Made by a program: the position numbers and the translations under genes. A stretch of DNA of 64,000 nucleotides from Nocardioides sp. GY 10127 (GTDB taxonomy: Bacteria; Actinomycetota; Actinomycetes; Propionibacteriales; Nocardioidaceae). Position 1 is the stretch's first letter, and every line of letters starts with the position of its first letter. Positions 54,961 to 63,640 of this stretch are shown in pieces. The DNA lies in contig NZ_STGL01000006.1 of NCBI RefSeq assembly GCF_004919085.1, forward strand, positions 248,001 to 312,000. The letters run 5' to 3'. Under the pieces are notes generated by a model, which was given only the letters and a program-made list of their open reading frames with translations, made no database searches and was not told the origin of the DNA.

Positions 54961-56568
54961 ATGACCGAGACGACCGGGGAGATCGGCGCACCCCCGCCCC
55001 TGCGTGCGCGCCCGGCCCCGTCCGGCCACCGGACCACCGCGGCGCCGCGCCCCGAGGACCTGCCGACCCGCACCTGGCACCGCCGACGCCCCGGGCCCAG
55101 GCGCACGCGCCTCGCCGCCGCCCACGCCCGGCGCTCGCGCGGCCGCCAGGCCGCGGTCGAGGTGGCCGCCGCCCTCCTGGGCCCGCCCCTGCTGGGCTTC
55201 CTGGTCTACCTGCCGCTCGCCTTCTGGCTCCCCCACGTCCTCCAGGCGTGGTTCTGGGTGGTCTTCGTGCTGCTCCTCCTCACCACCCTCCAGATCACCA
55301 CCGAGTGCGCCCGCGCCGCGCGGTTCCCCGAGCCGCCGCTGCGCCACGAGCTCCCCGACGAGCACCTCCCGACGTTGGCGGCCGTGGTCGCGGCCTACCT
55401 GCCCAACGAGACCGACGTGCTGCTCGAGTCCGTGCTCGCGCACCTGCGGGTGGACTACCCCGTCGACCGGCTGCTCGTGGTGGTCGCCTACAACGGCCCG
55501 GCGCCCGAGGGCTCGCCGGCCGCCCGCACCGAGCGCGGCCTCGCCGAGCTGGCGGCCGTCGACGAGCGGGTGCTGCCGCTGCGGGTCGAGGGCTCGGGCA
55601 CCAAGGCGGAGAACGTGATGGCTGCCCTGCGCCACCTCGAGGGGGTCGTGGACGTCGTCGCGGTGTTCGACGCCGACCACCACCCCGACCCCCAGGCGCC
55701 GAGGCGGGCCGCCCGCTGGCTCTCCGACGCCGCCGGCGACCGCCGCTTCGACGTCGTCCAGGGCCAGTGCGTCATCCGCAACCGGCACGACTCCTTCGTG
55801 GCCCGCACCGTCGCCGCGGAGTTCGCCGTCATCTACGCGGTGGCCCACCCCGGCCGCACCGTCGTGCACGACTTCGGCATCTTCGGCGGCTCCAACGGCT
55901 GGTGGCGCACCGACGTGCTCGCCCAGGTGGGCCTCGACCCGGCCATGCTGACCGAGGACATCGACGCCTCCGTCCGGGCGCTGGCCGCCGGCGCGCGGCT
56001 CGGCACCGACCCCCGGCTGGTCTCCAGCGAGCTCGCGCCGACCACCTGGCGGGGGCTGTGGACCCAGCGGATGCGCTGGGCCCAGGGCTGGTGGGAGGTC
56101 AGCCTGCGACACCTGCGCCCCCTGCTGCGCGACCGCTCCCTCACCCGGGTGCACCGCCGCGGGATCGCCCTGCTCCTCGGCTGGCGCGTCGCCCACCCCT
56201 TCGTCGCCGCGCAGGTGGTGCCGATCCTCGCGGCGCGGCTCGTCGCGGGAGACCGCCTGCGGTGGGACCTGCTGCCGATGCTGGTCGCCGCGTGCGCCGT
56301 CCTCGGCATCTCCGTGCTCCAAGCGGCGGTGGCGTGGCGCCTGGCCCCGCCGGGCCACCGCCACCCCGGCCTCTACGTGCGCTACGCGCTGGTCGGCACC
56401 CTCTTCTACGGCCAGCTCAAGGGCGTCACCACCCAGGCGGCCGTGGTGCGCGACTGGCTGGGCGTCCACCGCTGGGAGATCACGGGCAGGACGTCGCGGG
56501 CCCGCCGCGCCGGTCACCGCACTGGTCACCGCGCTGGTCACCGACGCCTCCTCCGGGCGGCGCGATGA
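54961..56568 (+). CDS. Membrane glycosyltransferase family 2
   Basis: 535 aa from ATG 54961. After a basic N-terminus come two helices (about 70-115). The GT-A catalytic domain then has YLPNETDVLLESVLAHL, the FDADHHPDP metal motif, LTEDIDASV and the processive QRMRWAQGWWE (QxxRW) signature, followed by C-terminal helices. QxxRW plus flanking helices fits cellulose/hyaluronan-synthase-like enzymes that extrude a polysaccharide. The end is a 12-bp tandem repeat coding GHRT/GHRA/GHRR. The stop overlaps an acyltransferase start (ATGA), suggesting an acylated surface glycan. Confidence 0.85.
   Translation: MTETTGEIGAPPPLRARPAPSGHRTTAAPRPEDLPTRTWHRRRPGPRRTRLAAAHARRSRGRQAAVEVAAALLGPPLLGFLVYLPLAFWLPHVLQAWFWVVFVLLLLTTLQITTECARAARFPEPPLRHELPDEHLPTLAAVVAAYLPNETDVLLESVLAHLRVDYPVDRLLVVVAYNGPAPEGSPAARTERGLAELAAVDERVLPLRVEGSGTKAENVMAALRHLEGVVDVVAVFDADHHPDPQAPRRAARWLSDAAGDRRFDVVQGQCVIRNRHDSFVARTVAAEFAVIYAVAHPGRTVVHDFGIFGGSNGWWRTDVLAQVGLDPAMLTEDIDASVRALAAGARLGTDPRLVSSELAPTTWRGLWTQRMRWAQGWWEVSLRHLRPLLRDRSLTRVHRRGIALLLGWRVAHPFVAAQVVPILAARLVAGDRLRWDLLPMLVAACAVLGISVLQAAVAWRLAPPGHRHPGLYVRYALVGTLFYGQLKGVTTQAAVVRDWLGVHRWEITGRTSRARRAGHRTGHRAGHRRLLRAAR
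56512..56547 (+). repeat. 12-bp coding repeat x3 near the end of the GT2 gene
   Basis: GGTCACCGCNCT-type units encode GHRT, GHRA and GHRR just before the stop. Confidence 0.7.
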
Positions 56569-57998
56569 GCGCGCCGTCCGCCACCGGCCGCACGCGGGCC
56601 GGCCTCGGCTTCCGCCGCCCGTCCCACCGCCCGGGCGCCCGCTCCGCGACGGTGCTCGTGGGGGTCACGGGCTGGCGCTCGATCGCGGCGCTGCTGGTCG
56701 TCGTGTTCCACGTCTGGCAGAACATGGGCACCGACGGCACCGGCGTCGGCCCGTGGACGGACGTGCCCGCCGCGATCGCCTTCTTCGGCAACGTCGACCT
56801 GGTGCTGGACCTGTTCTTCGTCCTCTCCGGGCTCCTGCTCTTCCTGCCCTTCGCGCAGGCGGCGCTCGACGACGCCCGCCCGGCGCCGGCGTGGCGGACG
56901 TTCCTGTGGCGGCGCAGCGTCCGGCTGTTCCCGCTGTACTGGGTGGTCGTGGTGCTGGCCTGGTCGACGTACAACTACGGCATCACGACGGCCCGGTGGG
57001 ACGACCTGCTGGTGCACCTCGCCCTGCTCCAGGCCTGGAGCAGCGAGCTGATCTTCTACACGATCGGCCCCGCCTGGACCCTCTCGGTGGAGTGGATGTT
57101 CTACCTCGCCCTCGCGGCGCTGGGGCCCCTGCTCGTGCGGCGGGCCCGGCTGCGGGCCACCACCGCGGCCCGGGTCCGGCTCCTGGTGGCGGCGCTGCTC
57201 GGGGTCGTCGCGGCGTCCGTGGCCTACAAGCTCTGCGTCGAGCTGTGGTGGCAGCCGCCGGTCACGGACTGGGCCTGGCGCTTCGGCCCGCCGGCCAAGG
57301 CCGACGACTTCGCCTACGGCATGCTCGCCGCCGTCGTGGTGGTGCTCGTGGGACGTCGCGGCCTCCCCGCCTGGCTGCTGCCCGTGCCGCTGGCGGGCGC
57401 GCTGTGGCTGTTCTCCACCGCCCTGGTGCTGCTCGACGAGACCCGCACGCCGATCCAGCACGCGCTGCGCACCACCACCAGCGGACTGGCCTGGGCGATC
57501 GTCCTGCTCGCCCTCGCCACCTGCCGGCAGACCTGGCCGGGCCGACTCGTCGACAACCCCCTCACCGTCCGGCTCAGCGTCGTCACCTACGCGCTCTACC
57601 TCGTGCACGAGCCCGTGCTCCTGGCCTACGAGCGCACCGGGCTGTTCCTCACCCGCCCCACCCCGCTCGCCTACGCGGTGAACCTCGCGGTGGTCCTGCC
57701 GCTCGCGCTGGCGGCCGCGTGGGTGCTGCACCGGCTGGTCGAGGAGCCGTGGACGGACCTGGCGGCCTGGCAGGCGCCCCGGGGCGGCCGAGCCCGGCTG
57801 TACCCCGACCGCTCCCTGGACCTGGCGGCCCACCGCATCCGCCGGCACGCGGCCCTGGCCGACCTCGGCACCGCCCCCGCCCGCAGCCTGCGGGACCAGG
57901 TGGACGCACGACTGGCCGCGACCCCGGGCGGGCACCGCCCGGGCGCCACGCTCGGGGGAACCGCGGCCCTTCCCCCGTCGGACACAATGACCTCATGA
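56565..57998 (+). CDS. Membrane acyltransferase (AT3/OafA type)
   Basis: 477 aa from ATG 56565 (ATGA overlap). About ten helices, the WRSIAALLVVVFHVW motif with the conserved His (about 37-51), DLFFVLSGLLLF, RRSVRLFPLYW and SVEWMFYL, all hallmarks of acyltransferase family 3. These transfer acyl groups to sugars or lipids at the membrane. A ~90-residue hydrophilic tail follows the last helix. The GT2 neighbour suggests the product glycan as substrate. Confidence 0.88.
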   Translation: MSAPSATGRTRAGLGFRRPSHRPGARSATVLVGVTGWRSIAALLVVVFHVWQNMGTDGTGVGPWTDVPAAIAFFGNVDLVLDLFFVLSGLLLFLPFAQAALDDARPAPAWRTFLWRRSVRLFPLYWVVVVLAWSTYNYGITTARWDDLLVHLALLQAWSSELIFYTIGPAWTLSVEWMFYLALAALGPLLVRRARLRATTAARVRLLVAALLGVVAASVAYKLCVELWWQPPVTDWAWRFGPPAKADDFAYGMLAAVVVVLVGRRGLPAWLLPVPLAGALWLFSTALVLLDETRTPIQHALRTTTSGLAWAIVLLALATCRQTWPGRLVDNPLTVRLSVVTYALYLVHEPVLLAYERTGLFLTRPTPLAYAVNLAVVLPLALAAAWVLHRLVEEPWTDLAAWQAPRGGRARLYPDRSLDLAAHRIRRHAALADLGTAPARSLRDQVDARLAATPGGHRPGATLGGTAALPPSDTMTS

Positions 57999-59332
57999 CC
58001 GACCTGCCGCGCAAGGCGGCGGCCCGCACCGCCCGGCTCGCCGCGCTCCCCCTGGGCTACGCCGGCCGCTCCGCCCTGGGCCTGGGCAAGCGGCTCGGCG
58101 GCAAGTCCGCCGACGAGGTGCTCACCGACGTCCAGCAGCGCACGGCCGAGCAGCTCTTCCGCACCCTGGGCGAGCTCAAGGGCGGGGCGATGAAGCTGGG
58201 CCAGGCGCTCTCCGTCCTGGAGGCCGGACTGCCCGAGCAGCTCGTCGGCCCCTACCGGGCCGAGCTGGCCCGGCTGCAGGACGCGGCCCCGCCCATGCCC
58301 ACCGCCACCGTCCGCCAGGTGCTCGCCGCGGAGCTCGGCGAGGACTGGGGCACCCGGCTCGTCCAGCTGGACGGCGGGCCCAGCGCCGCGGCCTCCATCG
58401 GCCAGGTGCACCGGGGCCGGTGGCACGACGGCCGCGACGTCGCGGTCAAGGTGCAGTACCCGGGCGCCGGCGAGGCCCTCCTGTCCGACCTCAGGCAGCT
58501 CGCCCGGCTGGGGCGCACCATGGCCCCGATCCTGCAGGGCATGGACATCAAGCCGCTCGTCGCCGAGCTCCAGGAGCGCGCCGCCGAGGAGCTCGACTAC
58601 ACGCTCGAGGCGCAGGCCCAGCACGCGTTCGCGCAGGCCTTCGCGGACGACCCCGACATCGTCGTCCCGGACGTCGTGGAGGCCGGCCCCACCGTCCTGG
58701 TGACCGAGTGGCTGGAGAGCGCCTCCTCGCTGGCCGCCGTCATCGAGGGCGGCAGCCAGGCCCAGCGCGACCACTACGGCGAGCTCTTCAGCCGCTTCCT
58801 CTTCGCCTCACCCGCCCGGACGGGGATGCTGCACGCCGACCCGCACCCCGGGAACTTCCGGGTCGTCCCCGGGCCCGACGGCGACACCGAGCGCGGTCGG
58901 CTCGGCGTCCTCGACTTCGGTGCCGTCGCGCGGCTGGACGGCGGCTTCCCGCCCGCGATGGGCCGGCTGCTCTCGATCGCCGCGACCTCGACGCCGGAGG
59001 ACCTCGTCGAGGGCCTGCGCGCCGAGGGGTTCATCAAGGACAAGGTGAGCGTCGACCCGCAGCTGGTCGCCGACTACCTCATGCCGTTCGTGGAGCCCAC
59101 GCTCGAGGAGCGGTTCCGCTTCTCCCGGGCCTGGATGCGCGGGGTGTTCGCGAAGATCAACGACCCGCGCGACCCCGCGTACACCGTGGGGCTCAAGCTC
59201 AACCTGCCGCCCTCCTACCTGCTCATCCACCGCACCTGGCTCGGCGGCCTGGGCATCCTGTGCCAGCTCGAGGCCGAGGCGCCGTTCCGGGAGATCCTCA
59301 CCGAGGAGCTGCCGGGCTTCTCGGTGGGCTGA
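57995..59332 (+). CDS. ABC1/UbiB-family atypical kinase
   Basis: 445 aa from ATG 57995 (ATGA overlap with the acyltransferase). KxGQ signature GAMKLGQALS (about 66-75), the A-rich loop in GPSAAASIGQVHRG, Lys in VAVKVQYPG, HADPHPGNF catalytic motif and VLDFGAVARL metal motif. The N-terminal extension has RTARLAALPLGYAGRSALG. UbiB/COQ8 members are atypical ATPases supporting quinone or lipid metabolism. Its link to the two upstream envelope genes is unexplained. Confidence 0.9.
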   Translation: MTDLPRKAAARTARLAALPLGYAGRSALGLGKRLGGKSADEVLTDVQQRTAEQLFRTLGELKGGAMKLGQALSVLEAGLPEQLVGPYRAELARLQDAAPPMPTATVRQVLAAELGEDWGTRLVQLDGGPSAAASIGQVHRGRWHDGRDVAVKVQYPGAGEALLSDLRQLARLGRTMAPILQGMDIKPLVAELQERAAEELDYTLEAQAQHAFAQAFADDPDIVVPDVVEAGPTVLVTEWLESASSLAAVIEGGSQAQRDHYGELFSRFLFASPARTGMLHADPHPGNFRVVPGPDGDTERGRLGVLDFGAVARLDGGFPPAMGRLLSIAATSTPEDLVEGLRAEGFIKDKVSVDPQLVADYLMPFVEPTLEERFRFSRAWMRGVFAKINDPRDPAYTVGLKLNLPPSYLLIHRTWLGGLGILCQLEAEAPFREILTEELPGFSVG

Positions 59333-59350
59333 CAGCGGGGCTCAGCGGCC

Positions 59351-60139
59351 CTAGGCGTCGACGGGCGCGTCGTCGGTCGGGGTCGGTGCCTGCGAGAGCG
59401 GGTCGTCGGCCACCCCGGCCAGCCGGTCGGTGACGTAGGTGATCACGGCGCCGGAGCCCGCCCCGGCCAGCAGGTCGAGCCCGCTGCGTCGGCCCGCGAC
59501 GCTGTAGACCTGCACCTGGCCGCTGGCGGCGCCGGCCATGCCGATGGCGTCGGCGACCTCGGCGGACTCGCTGCCGTCGGCCACCACGATCGTGGTCGGC
59601 AGCGCCCCGGCGCCCTCGACGGCCTCGGTGGGCGAGAGCGCCGCCACCGCGTCGACCAGGTCGGGCTGGGCCGCCCCCAGGGCCAGGACGGCGGTGGCCT
59701 GGCGGCCGGCCCCGGCCAGCGTGACGGTGCCGGCGTCCGTGTCCTCCGCGAGCGCCTGCGCGACGTCGGCCAGCGCGTCGGCGCCCGCCGCGGGCAGCGC
59801 CACGACCAGGCGGCCGTCGGCGGCCAGCGAGGTCGCCAGCGGCGCCCACGCCTCGGCGTCCTCCCCACCCGCCAGCAGGACGACGTCCCGCCCGGCGCCC
59901 CACTGGGTGACCGTCACCCCGGCGACCTCGGTGGTGCTGGTCGCGGTCGGGTCGACGCTCACGGTCGCTGCCGCCTCGGGCTCCCCCACCTCGCTGGGTG
60001 CGCAGGCCGACAGCCCCACCGCGGCGGCCGCGGTGGCGACCAGCGAGGTGACGGCGACGGCGAGGGGCCGGCGGGCGGGGTTCGAGCGGGCGGGGTTCGA
60101 GCGGGCGGGGTTCGAGCGGGAGGGACGCACGACGAGCAC
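59351..60139 (-). CDS. Putative lipoprotein, alpha/beta-hydrolase-like, no clear active site
   Basis: 262 aa from GTG 60139 (GTG 60130 possible); the stop is TAG. The first ~24 residues are an RSNPA triple repeat from a 15-bp DNA repeat, then a lipoprotein signal with lipobox VGLSAC (Cys about 45). The mature part resembles an alpha/beta hydrolase (VVLLAGGEDAEAW, then VTLAGAGRQATAVLA at the nucleophile-elbow position). There Gly-x-Ser is replaced by GAGRQ, so catalysis is doubtful. Function unknown. Confidence 0.65.
   Translation of the reverse strand: MLVVRPSRSNPARSNPARSNPARRPLAVAVTSLVATAAAAVGLSACAPSEVGEPEAAATVSVDPTATSTTEVAGVTVTQWGAGRDVVLLAGGEDAEAWAPLATSLAADGRLVVALPAAGADALADVAQALAEDTDAGTVTLAGAGRQATAVLALGAAQPDLVDAVAALSPTEAVEGAGALPTTIVVADGSESAEVADAIGMAGAASGQVQVYSVAGRRSGLDLLAGAGSGAVITYVTDRLAGVADDPLSQAPTPTDDAPVDA
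60071..60115 (-). repeat. 15-bp coding repeat x3 at the lipoprotein N-terminus
   Basis: CGGGCGGGGTTCGAG in three perfect copies encodes RSNPA x3 ahead of the signal peptide. Confidence 0.8.
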
Positions 60140-60167
60140 GGTACGGGGCGCCCCCAGCCGCGGCGGG

Positions 60168-60713
60168 TCAGAGGTCGGTGGTGCCGTCGATCGACTCGCG
60201 GAGCAGGTCGGCGTGGCCGCAGTGGCGGGCGTACTCCTCGATCAGGTGCACGAGGATCCACCGCAGCGAGACCCGCTCGCCGTGCCGCTCGCGCACGGCC
60301 AGCCGGTCGAGCCCGGTGCGCCCCTCGTCGTCCACGCCGGCGAGGGCCTCGTCCACGCACGCGTCGGAGGTGGCGATCGCGGCCACGAGCAGCCCGTCCA
60401 GCTCGGCACCCCCGCGGCCCACGGCGAAGCTGATCTCCGCGTCGGCGTCGGCGTCCCAGTCGAGCCCCGCCCAGGGCTCGGCGGCGGGCCGGCCGAGGAG
60501 CACCTGCGAGCACCACCAGTCCTCGACGAAGGCCAGGTGGGCCAGCAGGCCGCCGAGGGTGAGCATGGACGGCGCCAGGCGGGTGTCGAGCCGCGCGGCG
60601 TCGAGGCCGTCCGCCTGCCGGCGCAGCGTGTGGCGGTAGTGGTCGAGGAAGGCGCGGAGCGTGGTCGTCTCGTCGCCGGCGACGGGCACGGGCGGGCGCG
60701 GGATCTCGCTCAT
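60168..60713 (-). CDS. DinB/DUF664 family protein
   Basis: 181 aa from ATG 60713. The four-helix DinB pattern with presumed metal His in LLAHLAFVEDWW and in HLIEEYARHCGHADLLRE, the DUF664 hallmark. DinB-like proteins include mycothiol-dependent isomerases and transferases, which fits a mycothiol-making host, but the activity is not assigned. The end is 29 bp from the lipoprotein start, on the same strand. Confidence 0.8.
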   Translation of the reverse strand: MSEIPRPPVPVAGDETTTLRAFLDHYRHTLRRQADGLDAARLDTRLAPSMLTLGGLLAHLAFVEDWWCSQVLLGRPAAEPWAGLDWDADADAEISFAVGRGGAELDGLLVAAIATSDACVDEALAGVDDEGRTGLDRLAVRERHGERVSLRWILVHLIEEYARHCGHADLLRESIDGTTDL

Positions 60714-60772
60714 GCGGGCGACGGTAGCGGCGCGCGGTCGGTGACGCAGTGGGGTCGAGCCACGCCCTCCCG

Positions 60773-61138
60773 TCAGGCCCGGGCCCGGCGCCGGGCGACC
60801 AGGCCCGCGATCGCGCGCCAGCCCAGCAGGAACACGGTGAGGAAGATGATCGTGACGATCAGGAAGCCGAGCGCGATGCCGCGCCCCTGGACCAGGCGCA
60901 GCGCCATCCCCAGCACGTAGGTGGAGGCGAGGACGGTGACGCCGGCCGGCCAGACGCCCTGCGGCAGCCACCCGCGCCAGGCGACGAGCGCGTGGCCGAC
61001 CAGGCAGGCGACCAGGTAGGGCCACGCGATCGTGAGGACGAGCAGCAGCGCCGAGCCGGGCTCGTGCGACTCCCGTCCGGCGGCGGCGAAGGCGAGGACG
61101 ACGACGAGGTCGAGGAGGACGACGAGCCAGCGGTTCAC
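60773..61138 (-). CDS. DUF3054 family membrane protein
   Basis: 121 aa from GTG 61138. Four hydrophobic segments. The conserved AAAGRESHEPG segment after the first helix, with HALVAWRGWLPQGVWPAGV, matches DUF3054, a small actinobacterial/archaeal membrane family of unknown role. Monocistronic or grouped with the DinB gene (59-bp gap). Confidence 0.8.
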   Translation of the reverse strand: MNRWLVVLLDLVVVLAFAAAGRESHEPGSALLLVLTIAWPYLVACLVGHALVAWRGWLPQGVWPAGVTVLASTYVLGMALRLVQGRGIALGFLIVTIIFLTVFLLGWRAIAGLVARRRARA

Positions 61139-61235
61139 GCCCCCACTCTCCCGCACGACGCCAGCCGGGCGGGCGCGCGGGTCCTGCCTTGCGGGCGTGC
61201 CGGGGTGCCGGCGGGGCGGGCCGGCGGGCCGCCGC

Positions 61236-61877
61236 TCAGGCGTCGACCCAGCGCTCCCCGGCGACGACGGGCTCGGCGGTGCCGGCGGTGAGCTCGGCCA
61301 GCGTGGCCTCGAGCCGGCCGACCCCGTCCGGCGCGACGCCCAGCGTGAGCGTGACGGCGGCGCCGTAGGCGGAGTCGAGCACGTCGACGCCGCGGGTGCG
61401 CAGCTCGCCCTCGACCCGCCCGGCCTCGGCGTGGGAGAGCTCCAGCAGGACCTCCGAGCGCAGCCGTCGCTCCCTCGTGCCGGCCTCGGCCAGCGCGGCA
61501 CGGACGGCGTCCGAGTAGGCCCGGACCAGGCCGCCCGCGCCCAGCAACGTCCCGCCGAACCAGCGGGTGACGACCGCGACGACGTCGCTCATGACGAGCC
61601 CCTCGCCGGCCCCGCGCAGCACGTCGAGCATGGGTGCCCCGGCGGTCCCGGCGGGCTCCCCGTCGTCCGAGGACCGCTCGACCGGCACCGGCGGCGGCCC
61701 GAGGACGAACGCCGAGCAGTGGTGCCGGGCGTCCCAGTGCTCCTTGCGCAGCCGCTCGACCAGGCCGCGGGCCCCCGCCTCGTCCTCGACCCGGGCGAGC
61801 GTGCAGCGGAAGACCGAGCGCTTCACCTCGATCTCGGCCACGGCGTCGCCGGCGGGCACGCGGTAGGCGGTCAGCAC
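61236..61877 (-). CDS. YigZ/IMPACT family protein
   Basis: 213 aa from GTG 61877. N-terminal UPF0029 domain with VKRSVFRCTLARV, DARHHCSAFVLG, DDGEPAGTAGAPML and VAVVTRWFGGTLLGAGGLVRAYSD, all highly conserved in YigZ. A C-terminal ferredoxin-like domain follows. The family is linked to translation control, but the bacterial role is poorly defined. Confidence 0.92.
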   Translation of the reverse strand: MLTAYRVPAGDAVAEIEVKRSVFRCTLARVEDEAGARGLVERLRKEHWDARHHCSAFVLGPPPVPVERSSDDGEPAGTAGAPMLDVLRGAGEGLVMSDVVAVVTRWFGGTLLGAGGLVRAYSDAVRAALAEAGTRERRLRSEVLLELSHAEAGRVEGELRTRGVDVLDSAYGAAVTLTLGVAPDGVGRLEATLAELTAGTAEPVVAGERWVDA

Positions 61878-61930
61878 GCGCCCGACCCTAGGACACCCGG
61901 GCGCGGGCGGTCGGAGCAGCGTCCGGGACG

Positions 61931-61978
61931 CCGACGGCCCCCGGCGCTCCGCGGGGGCGGGGCGACGGGGGCCGTCGG
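61931..61978 (-). terminator. Hairpin terminator of the two-component operon
   Basis: 12-bp stem CCGACGGCCCCC / GGGGGCCGTCGG around a GC-rich loop, 53 nt past the response-regulator stop on its strand. Confidence 0.65.
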
Positions 61979-62031
61979 TGAGGGAGGTGAGGGAGGGGCA
62001 GCGCGGGAGGAGCGGGTGGGAGCAGGACGCC

Positions 62032-62724
62032 TCAGGCGGAGGTGCGGACCTCCGGGCCCTCCCAGCGGACCCGGTGGGCGGCGCCGACCGCGGCCAGCTG
62101 CGAGCTGACCTCGAGCTTGCCGAGGACCGACTTGACCTGGGTGCGCACGGTGGCCGGGGAGAGGGTCTCGATGTCCGCGATCTCAGCGACGGTCCGACCG
62201 TCCATGAGGTGGCGCAGCACGACGCGCTCGCGGGGCGAGAGCCGCTCGAGCCGCTCGAGGACGTCGCCGTCGCCGGCGGCCCGCTCGAGCCAGGTGGTCA
62301 CGAGGCGCTCGCGCTCCTCCACGGCCATCACGGGGAAGCCCGTGAGGACGCGGCGGACGACGCCCATGATGTCGGCCAGCGAGCTGGACTTGGGCAGGAC
62401 GGCGCGGGCGCCGGCCGCCAGGCAACGGCCCCAGCGCGCCTCCTCGGCGGCGCCGGTGACGACGACGACCTGGATGCCGGCCGCGCTCAGCGGGGCGATG
62501 AGCGGGGTCGAGTCGCCCAGCGGGGGCAGGTCGAGGTCGAGGAGGACGACCTGCGGCTTGAGCTTGCGCAGCCGCTCGAGCAGGGTGCCCAGGTAGGTCA
62601 CGTCCTGCGGGCGGATGCGCTCCACGTCGTGACCGCGCAGGGTCAGGGCGAGCTCCAGGGACTCGGCGAACAGCTGGTGGTCCTCGACGAGGGCCACCAG
62701 GCCGCTCTCAGAACGCGCGGCCAT
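62032..62724 (-). CDS. LuxR/NarL-type response regulator
   Basis: 230 aa from ATG 62724, overlapping the kinase gene 3' end by 17 bases. Receiver: VALVEDHQLFAESLE, phospho-acceptor Asp in VVLLDLDLPP, Lys in VLPKSSS. C-terminal helix-turn-helix: LSPRERVVLRHLMDGRTVAE (LuxR signature) and SPATVRTQVKSVLGKL. A transcription regulator partnered with the adjacent kinase; targets unknown. Confidence 0.9.
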   Translation of the reverse strand: MAARSESGLVALVEDHQLFAESLELALTLRGHDVERIRPQDVTYLGTLLERLRKLKPQVVLLDLDLPPLGDSTPLIAPLSAAGIQVVVVTGAAEEARWGRCLAAGARAVLPKSSSLADIMGVVRRVLTGFPVMAVEERERLVTTWLERAAGDGDVLERLERLSPRERVVLRHLMDGRTVAEIADIETLSPATVRTQVKSVLGKLEVSSQLAAVGAAHRVRWEGPEVRTSA

Positions 62725-63640
62725 GGAGCACCACCATCCGGGTCGCGGCCTGCGTGGCGGCCTGCGCGGCAGCCTGCGGGGCGTGGGCGTCCCAGGCGCG
62801 GGCCGGGGCGACGGCGTCGGCGGCCGGTCCGCCGGTCCACGGGCTGGAGGTCTCGGGCAGGAGGACGTCCCAGGTCGCGCCACCCTCGCGGGCGACGAGG
62901 CGGAGGTCGCCGCCCCAGGTGCGGACGAGGTCGCGCGCCGAGGCCAGGCCGAGGCCCTGCCCCGGGGAGCCGGCGCGGCGGGCCCACGCCTCGAAGACGT
63001 GCGGGACCAGCAGCGGGTCGACGCCGGGGCCGTCGTCGCTCACGCGGACCCGGAGGCCGCCGGCCACGCGGGTCGCGGAGACGCGGACGCGGGCGCCGGG
63101 GGCGTGCCGGGCGGCGTTCTCGAGCAGGGCACCGACGACCTCGACCACGACGTCCTCGGGGACGCTGGTCCAGGTGCGCTCGACGGGCTGGGCGAGGGTC
63201 ACGTGGGTGCCGCGGACCTCGTGCAGGTCGCAGACGCGGGCGACGACCCGGTCCAGCGCCACCCGGGCACGGGCGCCGGGCTGCGGGGCGCGCTCGGCGT
63301 CGGCGTCCGGCCGGACGCGGCGCTGGAGGCGGCAGGTCTCCTCGACCAGGAGCTGGGTGAGCCGCTCGCGCATGGCGTCGGGCAGCGTCGGGTCGGCCAG
63401 CAGGCCGGCCGTGGAGGCCAGGCCGACCGAGATCGAGCGGACCTCGTGCATGGTGAGCGCGGCCTGCTGGGCCTCGGGCGCGGCCTGGGCGGGGGCCTGG
63501 GGGGCCTCCTCGCGCTGGACCGGCTCGACCTCGAGGCCGAGCAGGGCCGCGACCCGGGCGGGGTCGAGGTGGTGGGTCATCGTGCCGGCCGCGGGGCGTT
63601 CGAAGCGCGTCCCCACCTCCGGCTGGAAGTCGATCGTCAT
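62708..63640 (-). CDS. Soluble histidine kinase (partner of the LuxR regulator)
   Basis: 310 aa from ATG 63640 behind GGAGGAG. There is no membrane segment. The presumed H-box is MHEVRSISVGLAS (about 63-75); N-box LLENAARHAP, G1 SDDGPGVDP and G2 GQGLGLASARDLV are intact. An Ala/Gln-rich C-terminal tail ends in a short hydrophobic segment. The cytosolic form suggests an internal signal or recruitment by other proteins. Overlap with the regulator gene implies coupled expression. Confidence 0.85.
   Translation of the reverse strand: MTIDFQPEVGTRFERPAAGTMTHHLDPARVAALLGLEVEPVQREEAPQAPAQAAPEAQQAALTMHEVRSISVGLASTAGLLADPTLPDAMRERLTQLLVEETCRLQRRVRPDADAERAPQPGARARVALDRVVARVCDLHEVRGTHVTLAQPVERTWTSVPEDVVVEVVGALLENAARHAPGARVRVSATRVAGGLRVRVSDDGPGVDPLLVPHVFEAWARRAGSPGQGLGLASARDLVRTWGGDLRLVAREGGATWDVLLPETSSPWTGGPAADAVAPARAWDAHAPQAAAQAATQAATRMVVLHGRAF

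Noticed and set aside
54310..56541. Upstream extension of the clcA frame (to 1353 codons)
   Set aside because: It runs antisense through the MarR and glycosyltransferase genes; ClC homology begins after GTG 54309.
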